64,000 nucleotides of DNA from Sphingobium sufflavum (GTDB lineage Bacteria > Pseudomonadota > Alphaproteobacteria > Sphingomonadales > Sphingomonadaceae). This document shows, one piece after another, positions 17,882-26,635 of this stretch. Under the pieces are notes generated by a model that saw only the letters and a program-made list of their open reading frames with translations, did no database searches and was not told where the DNA came from. A program made the translations under genes and the position numbers. The number at the start of each line of letters is the position of its first letter. Within the stretch, counting starts at the first letter, position 1. Location of the stretch: contig NZ_JAJSSH010000002.1 in the NCBI RefSeq assembly GCF_021403115.1, positions 434,001 to 498,000 on the forward strand, in the 5' to 3' direction.

Positions 17882-20223
17882 CCGGCAACAGCATCATGGC
17901 TCCCGCCCCGCCGATATGGCACGATGGCGCGATGACCGACCGCCCCGCACCGCCCGCCTTTCCGCGTATCTGGCGCGGCCCGCCGCTGTTGTTCCAGATA
18001 TTGGCGTTGCTGATCGGCGGCCTGCTGGTCGCGCAGGTCGTGACCCTGTTCTTGACTTTGGTTCTGCCGCCGCCGCCCACGCCCCGCCACCGGCTGGAGG
18101 ATATTGCGATGGCGCTGCGGTCCGGCGCGGCCTCCGCCGACGACCTGCAACGGTCGGTGCAGGTGGCGGCCCCGGCGGTGTCCGGTTCCGGCTGGCTGGT
18201 CCCCGAAACCGCGACCGGCGATCTGGCGAAACTGGTCGACGCGCCGCGCGACCATGTGCGGCTGTTCTTCTATTCCCCTGCGCCCTTTGCACAAGGACCG
18301 CTGGCCCCGGAGGCGCTGTCCGCCGCTTCGCTGCGCGGGCGGGTGGCGAGCCTGTTCGTCGGCCGGGCGGAGGCGCAGCAGGGACCGCCGCCGGGCGGTA
18401 TGCCGGGCGGCGGCGCCATGCCGGGTGGTTGGGGCGCGCCGATGGGTGGGCCGATGCAGCAGGGCATGCCGCGTGGCGATGGATGGGGCGGACAAGGTTG
18501 GGGCGGACAAGGCTGGGGCGGGCAGGGTCAGCGTAGCCAGATGCCGGGGCAGGGACGCCCCGCGCAGGGCCAGTTGCCGCAAGGGCCGTCCTCTAAGGGG
18601 CAATCCTCTCAGGAGCAGGGCCGCTCGCCCCAAGGGGGCGCTACGCAGGGCGTGCCGCAGGGCGGGGCCGGTTCCGCCTTTCCGGCGCAGGGGCAGGACC
18701 GTGCTGTCGCGCCGCGTGACGTGCCAGTCGCCAATGGCCAGAGCGGTCCGCCCGCACCGGGCCGGATAGCCGCCTCGCCGCGCGCCGGTTCTCCATCCCA
18801 GCCCGCGCCGCCCTATGCCGGGCCGTCGATCCTGCCCGGACTGGACGGGTTTCGCATGACGCCACCCTCCACCGAAAGCGCTGTGCGGACGACCCGTTCT
18901 GTCCCGCCGGAACGGGTGGAGGGGGAGCGCGCGTCCGCTCGCTCGTCCGCCGTGGTGGATGCAGGTGGCGCGGATCGGGACAGGCCAGCCGCCGCCGATG
19001 CGCTGCCATCGTCCATTGCGCCCCTGTCCACGCAGGCTCTGTCCACGCAGGCTCTGTCCGCGCAGGATTTGCGCGAACAGGCCGGGTCATCCGCGGCGCC
19101 GGACATACGCTCTATCCCCACCGGCGTGGCGATGGGTGGGCAGGTGGTGGAGCCGGTCGCGCGCGCCACCGGCCTGTTCGGCCTTGCCCCCGCGCCCTAT
19201 GTGCAGGGGAATTTCGTCGCCGGACTGCGGTTGCCCGACGGGCGTTGGTCCGTGGTGCAACTGGCGGCGGAGCCTTTCCCCAACACATGGCAGCGGCGTA
19301 TCCTCCTGTGGTTCCTTTGCGCTCTGGCGCTGGTGACGCCGCTCGGCTGGATTTTCGCGCGGCGGCTGGTGAAACCGCTGATCGGCTTTGCGCAGGCGGC
19401 CGAGCAACTGGGTCGCGATCCCACCGCGCCGGTGCTGGCGCTGGGCGAGGGGCCTGCCGAGGTGGGCCGCGCCGCCCGCGCCTTCAACCAGATGCAGACC
19501 CGGTTGCGCAGTTTTGTGGACGACCGCACGGCCATGGTCGGCGCGATCAGCCATGACCTGCGCACGCCGCTCACCCGGCTGCGCTTCCGCATTGAGGATG
19601 TGGACGACGACGCCACCCGCGATGGCATGATCGCGGAGGTGGAGGAGATGGAGGCGATGATCTCCTCCGTCCTCGAATTCATCCATCAGGGGTCGACGCC
19701 TGCCCCGCGCGAATATGTGGCGCTGCCCGCGCTAGTGGCGGAACTGGCGGATAGCTGGCGCGGAACCGGGGCGGCGGTGAGCGTGGCCGAAGGCGAGAAC
19801 GGGAATGGCCGGGCTGGCGATGGCAGGTCTGGGGATGGCAGGGCCGTGGGCGGCGATATGGTGGTGGATGTCGACCGGCTGGCGGTGCGCCGCCTGATCG
19901 ACAATCTGGTCGAAAATGCGATCAAATATGGTGCGCTTGCAAAAATCCGGGTCTGGAACGACGGGCAGGAAGCCTTTGTCGATGTCGTGGATGCCGGGGC
20001 GGGCGTTGCGCCCGACGAACAGGACCGGGTGTTCGAACCCTTCTACCGCACGGCGGAGGCGCGGGCGTCGGCCAAGGCGGGCAATGGACTGGGGCTGGCG
20101 GTCTGCCGCTCCATCGCGCGGACCCATGGTGGGGATGTGGGGCTGTTGTCCGGCGCGGATGGCTTTACCGCGCGGTTGCGGTTGCCGCTGGCGTTCGAGC
20201 GGGCGGGGAGGCTAGCGGCGTGA
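17878..20223 (+). CDS. Membrane sensor histidine kinase with a long low-complexity extracytoplasmic region
   Basis: 781 residues. TM1 is LLFQILALLIGGLLVAQVV (about 37-60). The extracytoplasmic part reaches to about residue 470, and within it residues about 160-400 are Gly/Pro/Gln/Ser-rich. TM2 is ILLWFLCALALVTPLGWIF (about 474-495). Then come a HAMP domain, HisKA with AISHDLRTPLTRLR (phospho-His about 558), and HATPase with LIDNLVENAIKYG, DAGAGV and GNGLGLAV. Kinases of the EnvZ class normally have a sensor part of about 110-150 residues, so this one is roughly three times longer. Alternative starts are ATG codons at 17896 and 17932; 17878 is kept because of the ATGA overlap with the preceding small frame. 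Probable partner: the divergent response regulator. Confidence 0.88.
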   Translation: MTGNSIMAPAPPIWHDGAMTDRPAPPAFPRIWRGPPLLFQILALLIGGLLVAQVVTLFLTLVLPPPPTPRHRLEDIAMALRSGAASADDLQRSVQVAAPAVSGSGWLVPETATGDLAKLVDAPRDHVRLFFYSPAPFAQGPLAPEALSAASLRGRVASLFVGRAEAQQGPPPGGMPGGGAMPGGWGAPMGGPMQQGMPRGDGWGGQGWGGQGWGGQGQRSQMPGQGRPAQGQLPQGPSSKGQSSQEQGRSPQGGATQGVPQGGAGSAFPAQGQDRAVAPRDVPVANGQSGPPAPGRIAASPRAGSPSQPAPPYAGPSILPGLDGFRMTPPSTESAVRTTRSVPPERVEGERASARSSAVVDAGGADRDRPAAADALPSSIAPLSTQALSTQALSAQDLREQAGSSAAPDIRSIPTGVAMGGQVVEPVARATGLFGLAPAPYVQGNFVAGLRLPDGRWSVVQLAAEPFPNTWQRRILLWFLCALALVTPLGWIFARRLVKPLIGFAQAAEQLGRDPTAPVLALGEGPAEVGRAARAFNQMQTRLRSFVDDRTAMVGAISHDLRTPLTRLRFRIEDVDDDATRDGMIAEVEEMEAMISSVLEFIHQGSTPAPREYVALPALVAELADSWRGTGAAVSVAEGENGNGRAGDGRSGDGRAVGGDMVVDVDRLAVRRLIDNLVENAIKYGALAKIRVWNDGQEAFVDVVDAGAGVAPDEQDRVFEPFYRTAEARASAKAGNGLGLAVCRSIARTHGGDVGLLSGADGFTARLRLPLAFERAGRLAA
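18483..18527 (+). repeat. 15-bp tandem repeat, three copies, coding WGGQG units
   Basis: Three consecutive 15-nt units (two nearly identical, the third with three changes) inside the kinase gene encode repeated W-G-G-Q-G. In-phase repeats of this kind expand and contract by slippage without breaking the frame, which may explain the length of the sensor insert. Confidence 0.8.
19024..19068 (+). repeat. 15-bp tandem repeat, three copies, coding LSTQA units
   Basis: Units starting ctgtccacgcaggct: the first two are identical and the third differs at two positions. They encode LSTQA-LSTQA-LSAQD in the same kinase insert, a second in-phase repeat tract. Confidence 0.8.
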
Positions 20224-20322
20224 TGGGAGGTGGAGAAGGTAAGACACCGCAGTCTGCTGCCGACCACTTGCGGAAGTCGATGGTTGCCGCCATAATGATC
20301 TAAGCTGATAAGTAGGTGCTTT

Positions 20323-20502
20323 ATGGTACATACTAAGTTCTGGCTTACGATCTTAATCATTGGTGTGATCGCATCAACAATAGCCGCAGTTGGACAATGG
20401 CGTGCTGCTAAAAATTCTGGTCGTCGGGAACTTTTGTGCGGAGCTGGCGCATCATTCGCGTCTGCTCTGATCTTTGCTTCTCATCTCATAACTCTCAGTT
20501 AG
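20323..20502 (+). CDS. Small membrane protein, 59 residues
   Basis: The frame starts MVHTKFWLTILIIGVIASTI, a clear membrane helix, continues with a basic turn (RAAKNSGRRE), and ends with a second moderately hydrophobic stretch (GASFASALIFASHLITL). AGG lies upstream of the ATG at a slightly long distance. Base composition is far less GC-rich than the neighbours and codon third positions are not GC-biased, suggesting recent acquisition or relaxed selection. No family is recognised. It fills the gap between the kinase and pckG. Confidence 0.45.
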   Translation: MVHTKFWLTILIIGVIASTIAAVGQWRAAKNSGRRELLCGAGASFASALIFASHLITLS

Positions 20503-20637
20503 CAGCAGTTGACCGTAATTGTTTCAGACAAGCCGACGGTCCCCTTACCATCAAAATCCGCCACCCACAGACAAAACCGCCCGCCGGGCGCAAGTGGCAC
20601 GGCGGGCGGTTCCTATCTCAAAATCCGGGCGGGCGGA

Positions 20638-22458
20638 TCAGACCGTAAGGCGCTCTTCCAGCCTGGCCTGCTGTTCGGCCAGTTCCGCCGGGATCGTGCC
20701 GAGGGCGGCGAGGTCGCGGGCGTTGCCGGCGGCTTCTTCCTTCCACAGTTCGACATCGACGCCCAGCAGTTCGGTGAGCGCCGCCTCGTCCAGGTCCAGT
20801 CCGCCAAGGTCCAGTGCGCCGGGGGCGGGCAGGCGGCCGATCGGGCTGTCGATGGCGTCGGTCTGGCCGGTGGACCGCTCCACCACCCACTTCAGCACGC
20901 GGGCGTTGTCGCCGAAACCGGGCCACAGGAACTTGCCATTGGCATCCTTGCGGAACCAGTTGACCAGAAAGATCTTGGGCAGGTTCGCGCCGCCATTCGG
21001 GGCCTTGCGCGCCGTCTCGATCCAGTGCGCGAAATATTGGCACATGTCATAGCCGCAGAAGGGCAGCATGGCGAAGGGATCGCGACGCAGCGCGCCGACC
21101 TTGCCCTCTGCCGCCGCCGTGCCTTCTGACGCGATGTTGGCGGCAAGGTAGACGCCATGGTTCCAGTCATAGGCTTCGGTGACGAGCGGCACAGCCGTCG
21201 CGCGGCGACCGCCGAACAGGATGGCGGTGATCGGCACGCCGGCCGGATCGTCCCACTCCGCCGCGATGGACGGGCACTGGCTGGCGGGCACGGCGAAGCG
21301 CGCATTGGGGTGCGCGGCGGGCGTGCCATTGGCAGGGTCGAACGGCTTGCCCTGCCAGTCGGTCAGCCCCTCCGGCGCGGTCTTGGTCAGCCCCTCCCAC
21401 CACACGTCGCCGTCGGCGGTGAGCGCCGTGTTGGTGAAGATGGCGTTGGCGTGCAGCGTGTCGACCGCGTTGCGGTTGGTGGACGGGCCGGTGCCCGGCG
21501 CCACGCCAAAGAAGCCCGCTTCCGGGTTGACGGCATAGAGGCGGCCATCCTGCCCGACGCGCATCCACGCGATGTCGTCGCCGATCGTCTCGACCGTCCA
21601 GCCGGGCAGCGCACATTCCAGCATCGCCATGTTGGTCTTGCCGCAGGCGGAGGGGAAGGCGGCGGCGATATTGTGCGATGCGCCGTCGGGACCGGTGATC
21701 TTGAGGATCAGCATATGCTCGGCCAGCCAGCCGTCGTCGCGCGCCATCACGCTGGCGATGCGCAGCGCCAGACATTTCTTGCCGAGCAGCGCATTGCCGC
21801 CATAGCCGGAGCCATAGGACCAGATTTCGCGCGTTTCGGGATAGTGGACGATCCACTTCTCGTCATTGCATGGCCATGCCACATCGGCGACGCCTTCGGT
21901 CAGCGGCATGCCCACCGAATGGATGCAGGGCACGAAGAAGCCGTCATTGCCCAGCATGTCGAGCGCGGGCTTGCCCATGCGCGCCATGATCCGCATCGAC
22001 AGGACGACATAGGGGCTGTCGGTCAGCTCCACGCCGATCACGCTGTTGGGCGAACCCAGCGGACCCATGCAAAAGGGCACGACATACATGGTGCGGCCGG
22101 TCATGCTGCCCGCGAACAGGCGGTTCATATCGGCGCGGGTTTCTGCAGGGTCGCGCCAGTTGTTGGTCGCGCCCGCATCCTCAGCCTTTTCGGAGCAGAT
22201 GAAGGTGCGGCTCTCGACGCGGGCCACATCGCGCGGGTCGGAACGGGCGTAGAAACTGTTGGGACGCTTGTCCGCGGCCAGCCGGACCAGCGTGCCGGCA
22301 TCGACCAGTTGCTGCGACAGGCGGTGCCATTCGGCTTCCGATCCATCGCACCACTGGATGTCACGCGGCGTGGTGAGGGTGGCAATATCGTCTACCCAGG
22401 CGAGCAAAGCTGCGTGTCGTGTCGGATGTGCCGTTTCGGATGGGTGCATATCTGCCAT
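20638..22458 (-). CDS. pckG: Phosphoenolpyruvate carboxykinase (GTP)
   Basis: 606-residue cytosolic enzyme converting oxaloacetate and GTP to PEP, GDP and CO2, the entry step of gluconeogenesis. Diagnostic is [13 protein letters not shown] (about residues 277-289), the kinase-1a loop with the reactive Cys that distinguishes the GTP-dependent class from ATP-type PckA. Other family blocks are [29 protein letters not shown]-like [14 protein letters not shown], and [17 protein letters not shown]. Length matches the family. The gene is monocistronic, facing away from the long intergenic region at its 5' side. Confidence 0.96.
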   Translation of the reverse strand: MADMHPSETAHPTRHAALLAWVDDIATLTTPRDIQWCDGSEAEWHRLSQQLVDAGTLVRLAADKRPNSFYARSDPRDVARVESRTFICSEKAEDAGATNNWRDPAETRADMNRLFAGSMTGRTMYVVPFCMGPLGSPNSVIGVELTDSPYVVLSMRIMARMGKPALDMLGNDGFFVPCIHSVGMPLTEGVADVAWPCNDEKWIVHYPETREIWSYGSGYGGNALLGKKCLALRIASVMARDDGWLAEHMLILKITGPDGASHNIAAAFPSACGKTNMAMLECALPGWTVETIGDDIAWMRVGQDGRLYAVNPEAGFFGVAPGTGPSTNRNAVDTLHANAIFTNTALTADGDVWWEGLTKTAPEGLTDWQGKPFDPANGTPAAHPNARFAVPASQCPSIAAEWDDPAGVPITAILFGGRRATAVPLVTEAYDWNHGVYLAANIASEGTAAAEGKVGALRRDPFAMLPFCGYDMCQYFAHWIETARKAPNGGANLPKIFLVNWFRKDANGKFLWPGFGDNARVLKWVVERSTGQTDAIDSPIGRLPAPGALDLGGLDLDEAALTELLGVDVELWKEEAAGNARDLAALGTIPAELAEQQARLEERLTV

Positions 22459-22909
22459 GGGAACGGTCCTTCGATCTGTCTTTTAGCATGGCGCTGTGCG
22501 CGCCCGACCGCCCGCGGATCGCAGGGGACAGGAGCACCTAGGCCGATTGCGCGCTTCTGGCGTGAGCCAAGCCGCTTTTCAATGGCGCTAAGAGTCTTTC
22601 TTGCAACTTTTGCAATCGTTACGGCGTGTTGCGTCGGTATTTGGGACAGGTTGGACATGGGTTCATCATGACTTTCCGCCCGCGACTCCGTCGCAATTCC
22701 AAGAAATACAATGTTCTGGAGAGGGTCGAAAGACCATTGGCGGGAATGGCGGCACCTTGAGGGTCAGCGGCTCTCCAAAAGGTTACGCGCAGGTCATGGT
22801 AGCGCCCAACAGGTAAAGTGATGGGTGATAAACCGAATCACCTGTATCTGGTCAATCAGATAGGTATGACCAATATCGTACAGCTATTGGTCCAATATTC
22901 GCGATACGA
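22459..22909. other. Intergenic region upstream of pckG
   Basis: About 450 bp without a convincing gene. It should contain the pckG promoter near its left end. The right half is AT-richer and includes an imperfect inverted repeat GACCAAT...ATTGGTC (about 22867-22891). I see no RNA gene that I can name. Confidence 0.4.
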
Positions 22910-22942
22910 AAAAGACTTCGCCTGATGAAGGCGAAGTCTTTT
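22910..22942 (-). terminator. Intrinsic terminator after the EcfG-like gene
   Basis: A 13-bp perfect stem, AAAAGACTTCGCC pairing with GGCGAAGTCTTTT, around a 7-nt loop. On the minus strand it ends in a T-run and lies 26 bp past the sigma-factor stop. It could also act on plus-strand transcription. Confidence 0.85.
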
Positions 22943-22967
22943 CAGATAGCTATAGTCTGGTGGCTGG

Positions 22968-23633
22968 TCAGGCGGCGATGGCCGTCAGCTCCTGATGACC
23001 GATCCGGGCCATGGCAGCGCGGCTGGCCTGAATCCGGTCGAGATAGGCAAAGATGCTGACCACCGGATCGCCGTCGTCGGCAAAATCGCTGCGCGCGGTG
23101 TCGAGCTGGCCGCTGTCCATGATCGCCTCCAGCGCCATGCGGGCGCGGGCCACGCGGCTCTTGACCGTGCCGACAGCGACGCCGGTGATCTCGGCGGTTT
23201 CCTCATAGGAGATGCCGCCCGCGCCGACGAGGATCAGCGCCTCGCGCTGGGGGGCGGGAAGCTGTTGCAGGGCGCGCATTAGGTCGCGCATCTCCACCGT
23301 CTTGTCCTGACTGGCGGGGGCGGCAAGGATGCGGTCGGCGGTCAGCTCGTCCCATTCGCCGACGAAGCGCAGGCGGCGGGTCTGGCTGAAATAATGGTTG
23401 CGCAGGATGGTGAAGGCCCATGCCTTGAAATTCGTGCCCGCCTCGAATCGTTCGCGCGCGGCCCATGCCTTCAGCATGGTGTCCTGCACGAGGTCGTCGG
23501 CGGTGTCCCGGTTGCCGCACAGGCTGCGGGCGAAGGCGCGCAGTTGCGGGATGACCGAAGCCAGCTTTGCCTTGAACTCCTTGTCCGACAGGATGGCGGG
23601 CTGAAGTGCGGGCGGGTTGCTGTCGTCGCTCAT
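22968..23633 (-). CDS. EcfG-like ECF sigma factor (general stress response type)
   Basis: 221 residues with sigma region 2 (DTADDLVQDTMLKAWAARER, then NFKAWAFTILRNHYFSQTRR) and region 4 (LPAPQREALILVGAGGISYE, then GVAVGTVKSRVARAR). The region 2 and GAGG-SYEE signatures are those of alphaproteobacterial EcfG sigma factors, which direct the general stress response and are released by the PhyR/NepR partner switch. No phyR or nepR is adjacent, so this may be a paralogue, or the main EcfG with partners elsewhere. A GGAAC-N16-TGTT promoter lies just upstream, predicting self-activation. A 45-residue tail beyond region 4 is longer than typical. Confidence 0.85.
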   Translation of the reverse strand: MSDDSNPPALQPAILSDKEFKAKLASVIPQLRAFARSLCGNRDTADDLVQDTMLKAWAARERFEAGTNFKAWAFTILRNHYFSQTRRLRFVGEWDELTADRILAAPASQDKTVEMRDLMRALQQLPAPQREALILVGAGGISYEETAEITGVAVGTVKSRVARARMALEAIMDSGQLDTARSDFADDGDPVVSIFAYLDRIQASRAAMARIGHQELTAIAA

Positions 23634-23665
23634 GCTGGTCCCCTTGCTGTAGCGTTTGGGGATAG

Positions 23666-23690
23666 AACATGTCGGGACGGTATCGGTTCC
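23666..23690 (-). promoter_or_regulatory. Predicted EcfG-type promoter
   Basis: On the minus strand, GGAAC, 16 nt, then TGTT, close to the GGAAC-N16/17-CGTT consensus known for EcfG sigma factors, about 32 bp before the start codon of the EcfG-like gene. Only one -10 base differs. This fits positive autoregulation. Confidence 0.65.
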
Positions 23691-23713
23691 CCGGACGCAG
23701 GGTTTACAATGGA

Positions 23714-23749
23714 AAAGCCCTTCGCCGGGGGATGTCGGCGAAGGGCTTT
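23714..23749 (-). terminator. Intrinsic terminator after the ThuA gene
   Basis: A 14-bp perfect stem (AAAGCCCTTCGCCG with its complement) and 8-nt loop, followed on the minus strand by a short T-run. It lies 28 bp past the end of the seven-gene catabolic operon, between that operon and the EcfG-like gene's promoter. Confidence 0.85.
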
Positions 23750-23777
23750 CTGTCCACGCGATTCTGCAAGGGACGGA

Positions 23778-24926
23778 TTATCGCGCGGCGGGCGCCGGGC
23801 AGGGCTGGCGCTTGTCCGCCGCCCATGTGATCGCCGATTCCAGCAGCGCCAGATGTTGCGGCTGGGCGTAGGATTCGGCGCGGTGGCCGATGGCGGAGTA
23901 GAAGATGCGGCCCTTGCCCGCGCATTTGGTCCACGCCAGCGGATGGTCGCCCATCGTCAGCGCGGTGCCGGGCTTGTAGCTCTTTTCGTCCAGCGTCAGG
24001 AGGACCGTGGCGCCCGATGTGCGGGGGTTATCGCTGAACGAATACCATTCGTCGGTCATCGTCCATTCGGCGGGCAATCCCTTTGCGACGGGATGGGTGG
24101 GGGCCTCCACGACGACGCGGGCGTCCTGGAACTGCGGAGCCATCGGATGGCCCTTGAACTGCGCGCCCAGCACGTCATGGGCGTACCAGTCCCAGAAATA
24201 GCTGCTGTCCCCGCCCGCGCCATGGATGGCGACGAAGCCGCCGCCGCGCTCGACGAAGTCGCGCACAGCCTTGCGCTGGCTGACCGTCAGCACGTCGCCG
24301 CTGTTGTTGTTCCAGATGACGGCATCGAACCGGCGCAGGTTCTGCGCGGTGATCGCCCCGCCCTTGTCCGTGGCGGCGATGGCCCAGCCCTTGCGCTTTG
24401 CCATGGCGATGAAGGCGTCGTGCGCGGCGGGGATCGCCTCCTTGTGATAGAAGCCGTTGACCTTCTCGAACAGCAGGATGCGGGGTTTGCCCTGTGTGAT
24501 GAGGGGCAGCGGCGTCGCGTCATTGTCGTAGCGGGTGCAGCGGGCCACCTTGTCCGCCTCCGTCACCGGCAGCGCGCGCAGTTGCGGGTCGAGCGCGGCA
24601 ACGGCGTCCGGTGTCAGGCCGGTGAAGGCCGACGCCTGACGCAGGGTCATCAGCGCCGCAAAGGTCGGCGCCTGCGTGCCCGCGAACTGCGGCGGCAGCT
24701 TGGCGAGCCGTCCGTTCGCCGCCTTGTCCACGATGGCGCGGGCGGCGGGGCTGAGCAATATGTCGACCAGCGGGCTTTCGACGGAGAAGGGCGCGTCGCG
24801 CAGGGCGCAGTCCACCGGCTTGGCCGCCGCCCTGGGAGCGGCGAGGGCGGGTGAGGCCACCGCCAGCGCCAGCACCGCCGGCACCAGCGTTCGCAGTGCA
24901 CGGGTCATCAGGGGGGCAACCCGCAT
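23778..24926 (-). CDS. ThuA domain-containing exported protein
   Basis: 382 residues with a signal peptide (ALRTLVPAVLALAVASPALA). The first ~140 mature residues are an unrecognised domain. The ThuA (trehalose-utilisation-like) fold runs from RILLFEKVNGFYHKEAIPA to the end, with NNNSGDVLTVSQRKAVRDFV, FVAIHGAGGDSSYFWDWY and a C-terminal HLALLESAITWA. ThuA proteins have a glutamine-amidotransferase-like fold and occur in disaccharide catabolic loci where 3-keto sugars are formed; their reaction is not settled. The ATG overlaps the GMC stop (TGATG), so the two are translationally coupled. It is the last gene of the operon, followed by a strong terminator. Confidence 0.88.
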   Translation of the reverse strand: MRVAPLMTRALRTLVPAVLALAVASPALAAPRAAAKPVDCALRDAPFSVESPLVDILLSPAARAIVDKAANGRLAKLPPQFAGTQAPTFAALMTLRQASAFTGLTPDAVAALDPQLRALPVTEADKVARCTRYDNDATPLPLITQGKPRILLFEKVNGFYHKEAIPAAHDAFIAMAKRKGWAIAATDKGGAITAQNLRRFDAVIWNNNSGDVLTVSQRKAVRDFVERGGGFVAIHGAGGDSSYFWDWYAHDVLGAQFKGHPMAPQFQDARVVVEAPTHPVAKGLPAEWTMTDEWYSFSDNPRTSGATVLLTLDEKSYKPGTALTMGDHPLAWTKCAGKGRIFYSAIGHRAESYAQPQHLALLESAITWAADKRQPCPAPAAR

Positions 24927-26620
24927 CACAACTGGCCCTCCTTCAGCAGCTTGGCCGCATGGTCCGCCGCGCGAGCGGAGAGGGCCATATAGGTGAGCGA
25001 CGGGTTCTGGCAGCCGCTCGACGCCATGGCCGACCCGTCGGTGATGAACAGGTTGGGCACATCGTGCGTCTGGTTCCACTTGTTGAGCACGGACGTCTTG
25101 GGATCCTTGCCCATGCGCGCGGTGCCCATTTCGTGGATGCCGAGACCGGGCACGCCGGGTTCGGCGCTCACGTTCATCACCATGCCGCCGACGGCCTGCA
25201 CCATCGCCTTGCCATCCTCGATGATGCGAGCGGCCATCTTATATTCGTTGTCGCCCAGCGCACAGTCGATATGCGGCGTCGCGATGCCCCATTTGTCCTT
25301 CTGATTGGCGTTCAGCGTCACGCGGTTGTTGGGATTGGGCAGCATCTCGCCAAAGCCGGAGATGTACACCATCCACGGGCCGAGCTTGCGCGCACGATCC
25401 TTCAGCTCCGCGCCGACGCCGGGCAGGCCCAGCGCGGTGGAGCGCCAGCCCATGCGGGATACGCCGCCCTGATACCCGAAGCCCCGCACGAAGTCGTTGC
25501 CCTCGCCCGCGGGGTTCAGGTTGCGATAGCGCGGGATGTAGAGGCCGGTCGGCCGCCGTCCATGATAATAGGTGTCCGGTCCCTTGGGCAGCAGGCCGAC
25601 GACCGACAGGGCATAGAGATGGTCCATCAGGTTGCGACCGACCATGTCGGAACTGTTGGCCAGGCCGTTGGGCATCGCGTCGGTCGCGCTGTTGAGCAGC
25701 AGCTGCGTGGTGCCGATGGTGGACGCGCAGGAGAAGATGATCTTCGCCTCATAGGTGCGGCCGACCTTGCTGTTGGCGTCGATGATCCGCACGCCGGTCG
25801 CCCGGCCCGTCTTGGGGTCGTGGACGATGCTGTGCACGATGGCGTCGGTCACGATGGTCAGGTTGCCGGTGCGCTCGGCGGCGGGCAGGGAGGAGCTGAG
25901 GCTGGAGTGATAAGCGCCATAGCTGCACCCGCGCTCGCAGAAGGAGCGGTTCTGGCAGCTGTTGCGGCCCAGTTCCTCATGATGCGGCTGCGCCTTGGAC
26001 AGGTTGGCGACGCGACCGGGGATCACCTTGCGGCCGGGGAACTTGCCCTCCACCGCGCTCTTGAACTGAAGCTCCGCATCGTTGAGGCCGAACGGCGGCA
26101 GGAATTCGCCGTCGGGCAACTGGGGCAGGCCCTCCTTCGACCCGGCCACGCCGATGAACTTCTCGATATGGTCGTACCAGGGGGCGATGTCTTCGTACCG
26201 GATCGGCCAGTCGGCGCCATGGCCGTCGCGCGCGTTCGCCTCGAAATCCATGGCGGACAGGCGATAGGACTGGCGGCCCCACATGATCGAGCGGCCACCC
26301 AGATGATTGCCGCGAATCCAGGAGAAAGGCTTGTCCGCCGGGGTGGTGTAGGGGCTTTCCGAGTCCTTCACCCAATATTGCTGCGTGGCGGAGGTCATGG
26401 CGTAGCACTGGCTCTGGATCGGATAGTCGCGCGCCAGCTCCTCCTCCGGCACCATGCCTGCATTGGGCAGCTCCCACGGCTGCATCCAGTCGGTGTAGGA
26501 CGCGCCATGCTCCAGCTTGCGGCCGCGCTCGATGACGAGCGTCTTGAGGCCACGCTCGCACAGTTCCTTTGCGGCAATGCCGCCGCTCATCCCTGAGCCG
26601 ATTACGATTGCATCAAACAT
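24926..26620 (-). CDS. GMC-family FAD-dependent oxidoreductase (large subunit type)
   Basis: 564 residues. The FAD-binding motif is AIVIGSGMSGGIAAKEL at the N-terminus followed by TLVIERG. The C-terminal GMC signature is GTARMGKDPKTSVLNKW ... NLFITDGSAMASSGCQNPS. A Cys-rich segment (NRSFCERGCSYGAYHSS) is typical of the gluconate-2-dehydrogenase/sorbitol-dehydrogenase branch, which pairs with a small Tat-exported subunit; that subunit is the next gene upstream (26636-27262). By analogy with Caulobacter LacA and other glucoside 3-dehydrogenases, a likely reaction is oxidation of the C3 hydroxyl of a glycoside. No signal peptide of its own is seen, as expected if it is co-exported with the small subunit. 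Confidence 0.92.
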   Translation of the reverse strand: MFDAIVIGSGMSGGIAAKELCERGLKTLVIERGRKLEHGASYTDWMQPWELPNAGMVPEEELARDYPIQSQCYAMTSATQQYWVKDSESPYTTPADKPFSWIRGNHLGGRSIMWGRQSYRLSAMDFEANARDGHGADWPIRYEDIAPWYDHIEKFIGVAGSKEGLPQLPDGEFLPPFGLNDAELQFKSAVEGKFPGRKVIPGRVANLSKAQPHHEELGRNSCQNRSFCERGCSYGAYHSSLSSSLPAAERTGNLTIVTDAIVHSIVHDPKTGRATGVRIIDANSKVGRTYEAKIIFSCASTIGTTQLLLNSATDAMPNGLANSSDMVGRNLMDHLYALSVVGLLPKGPDTYYHGRRPTGLYIPRYRNLNPAGEGNDFVRGFGYQGGVSRMGWRSTALGLPGVGAELKDRARKLGPWMVYISGFGEMLPNPNNRVTLNANQKDKWGIATPHIDCALGDNEYKMAARIIEDGKAMVQAVGGMVMNVSAEPGVPGLGIHEMGTARMGKDPKTSVLNKWNQTHDVPNLFITDGSAMASSGCQNPSLTYMALSARAADHAAKLLKEGQL

Positions 26621-26635
26621 TGCTGGTTCCTCGGA

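Noticed and set aside
18483-19068. CRISPR-like repeats
   Set aside because: Repeats are 15 bp, directly adjacent without spacers, and in frame with a protein; they are coding repeats.
21157-22671. 504-codon plus-strand open frame opposite pckG
   Set aside because: Composition typical of antisense reading; PEP carboxykinase on the minus strand is complete.
24851-26596. 581-codon plus-strand open frame opposite the GMC gene
   Set aside because: Antisense shadow; the GMC signatures are on the minus strand.
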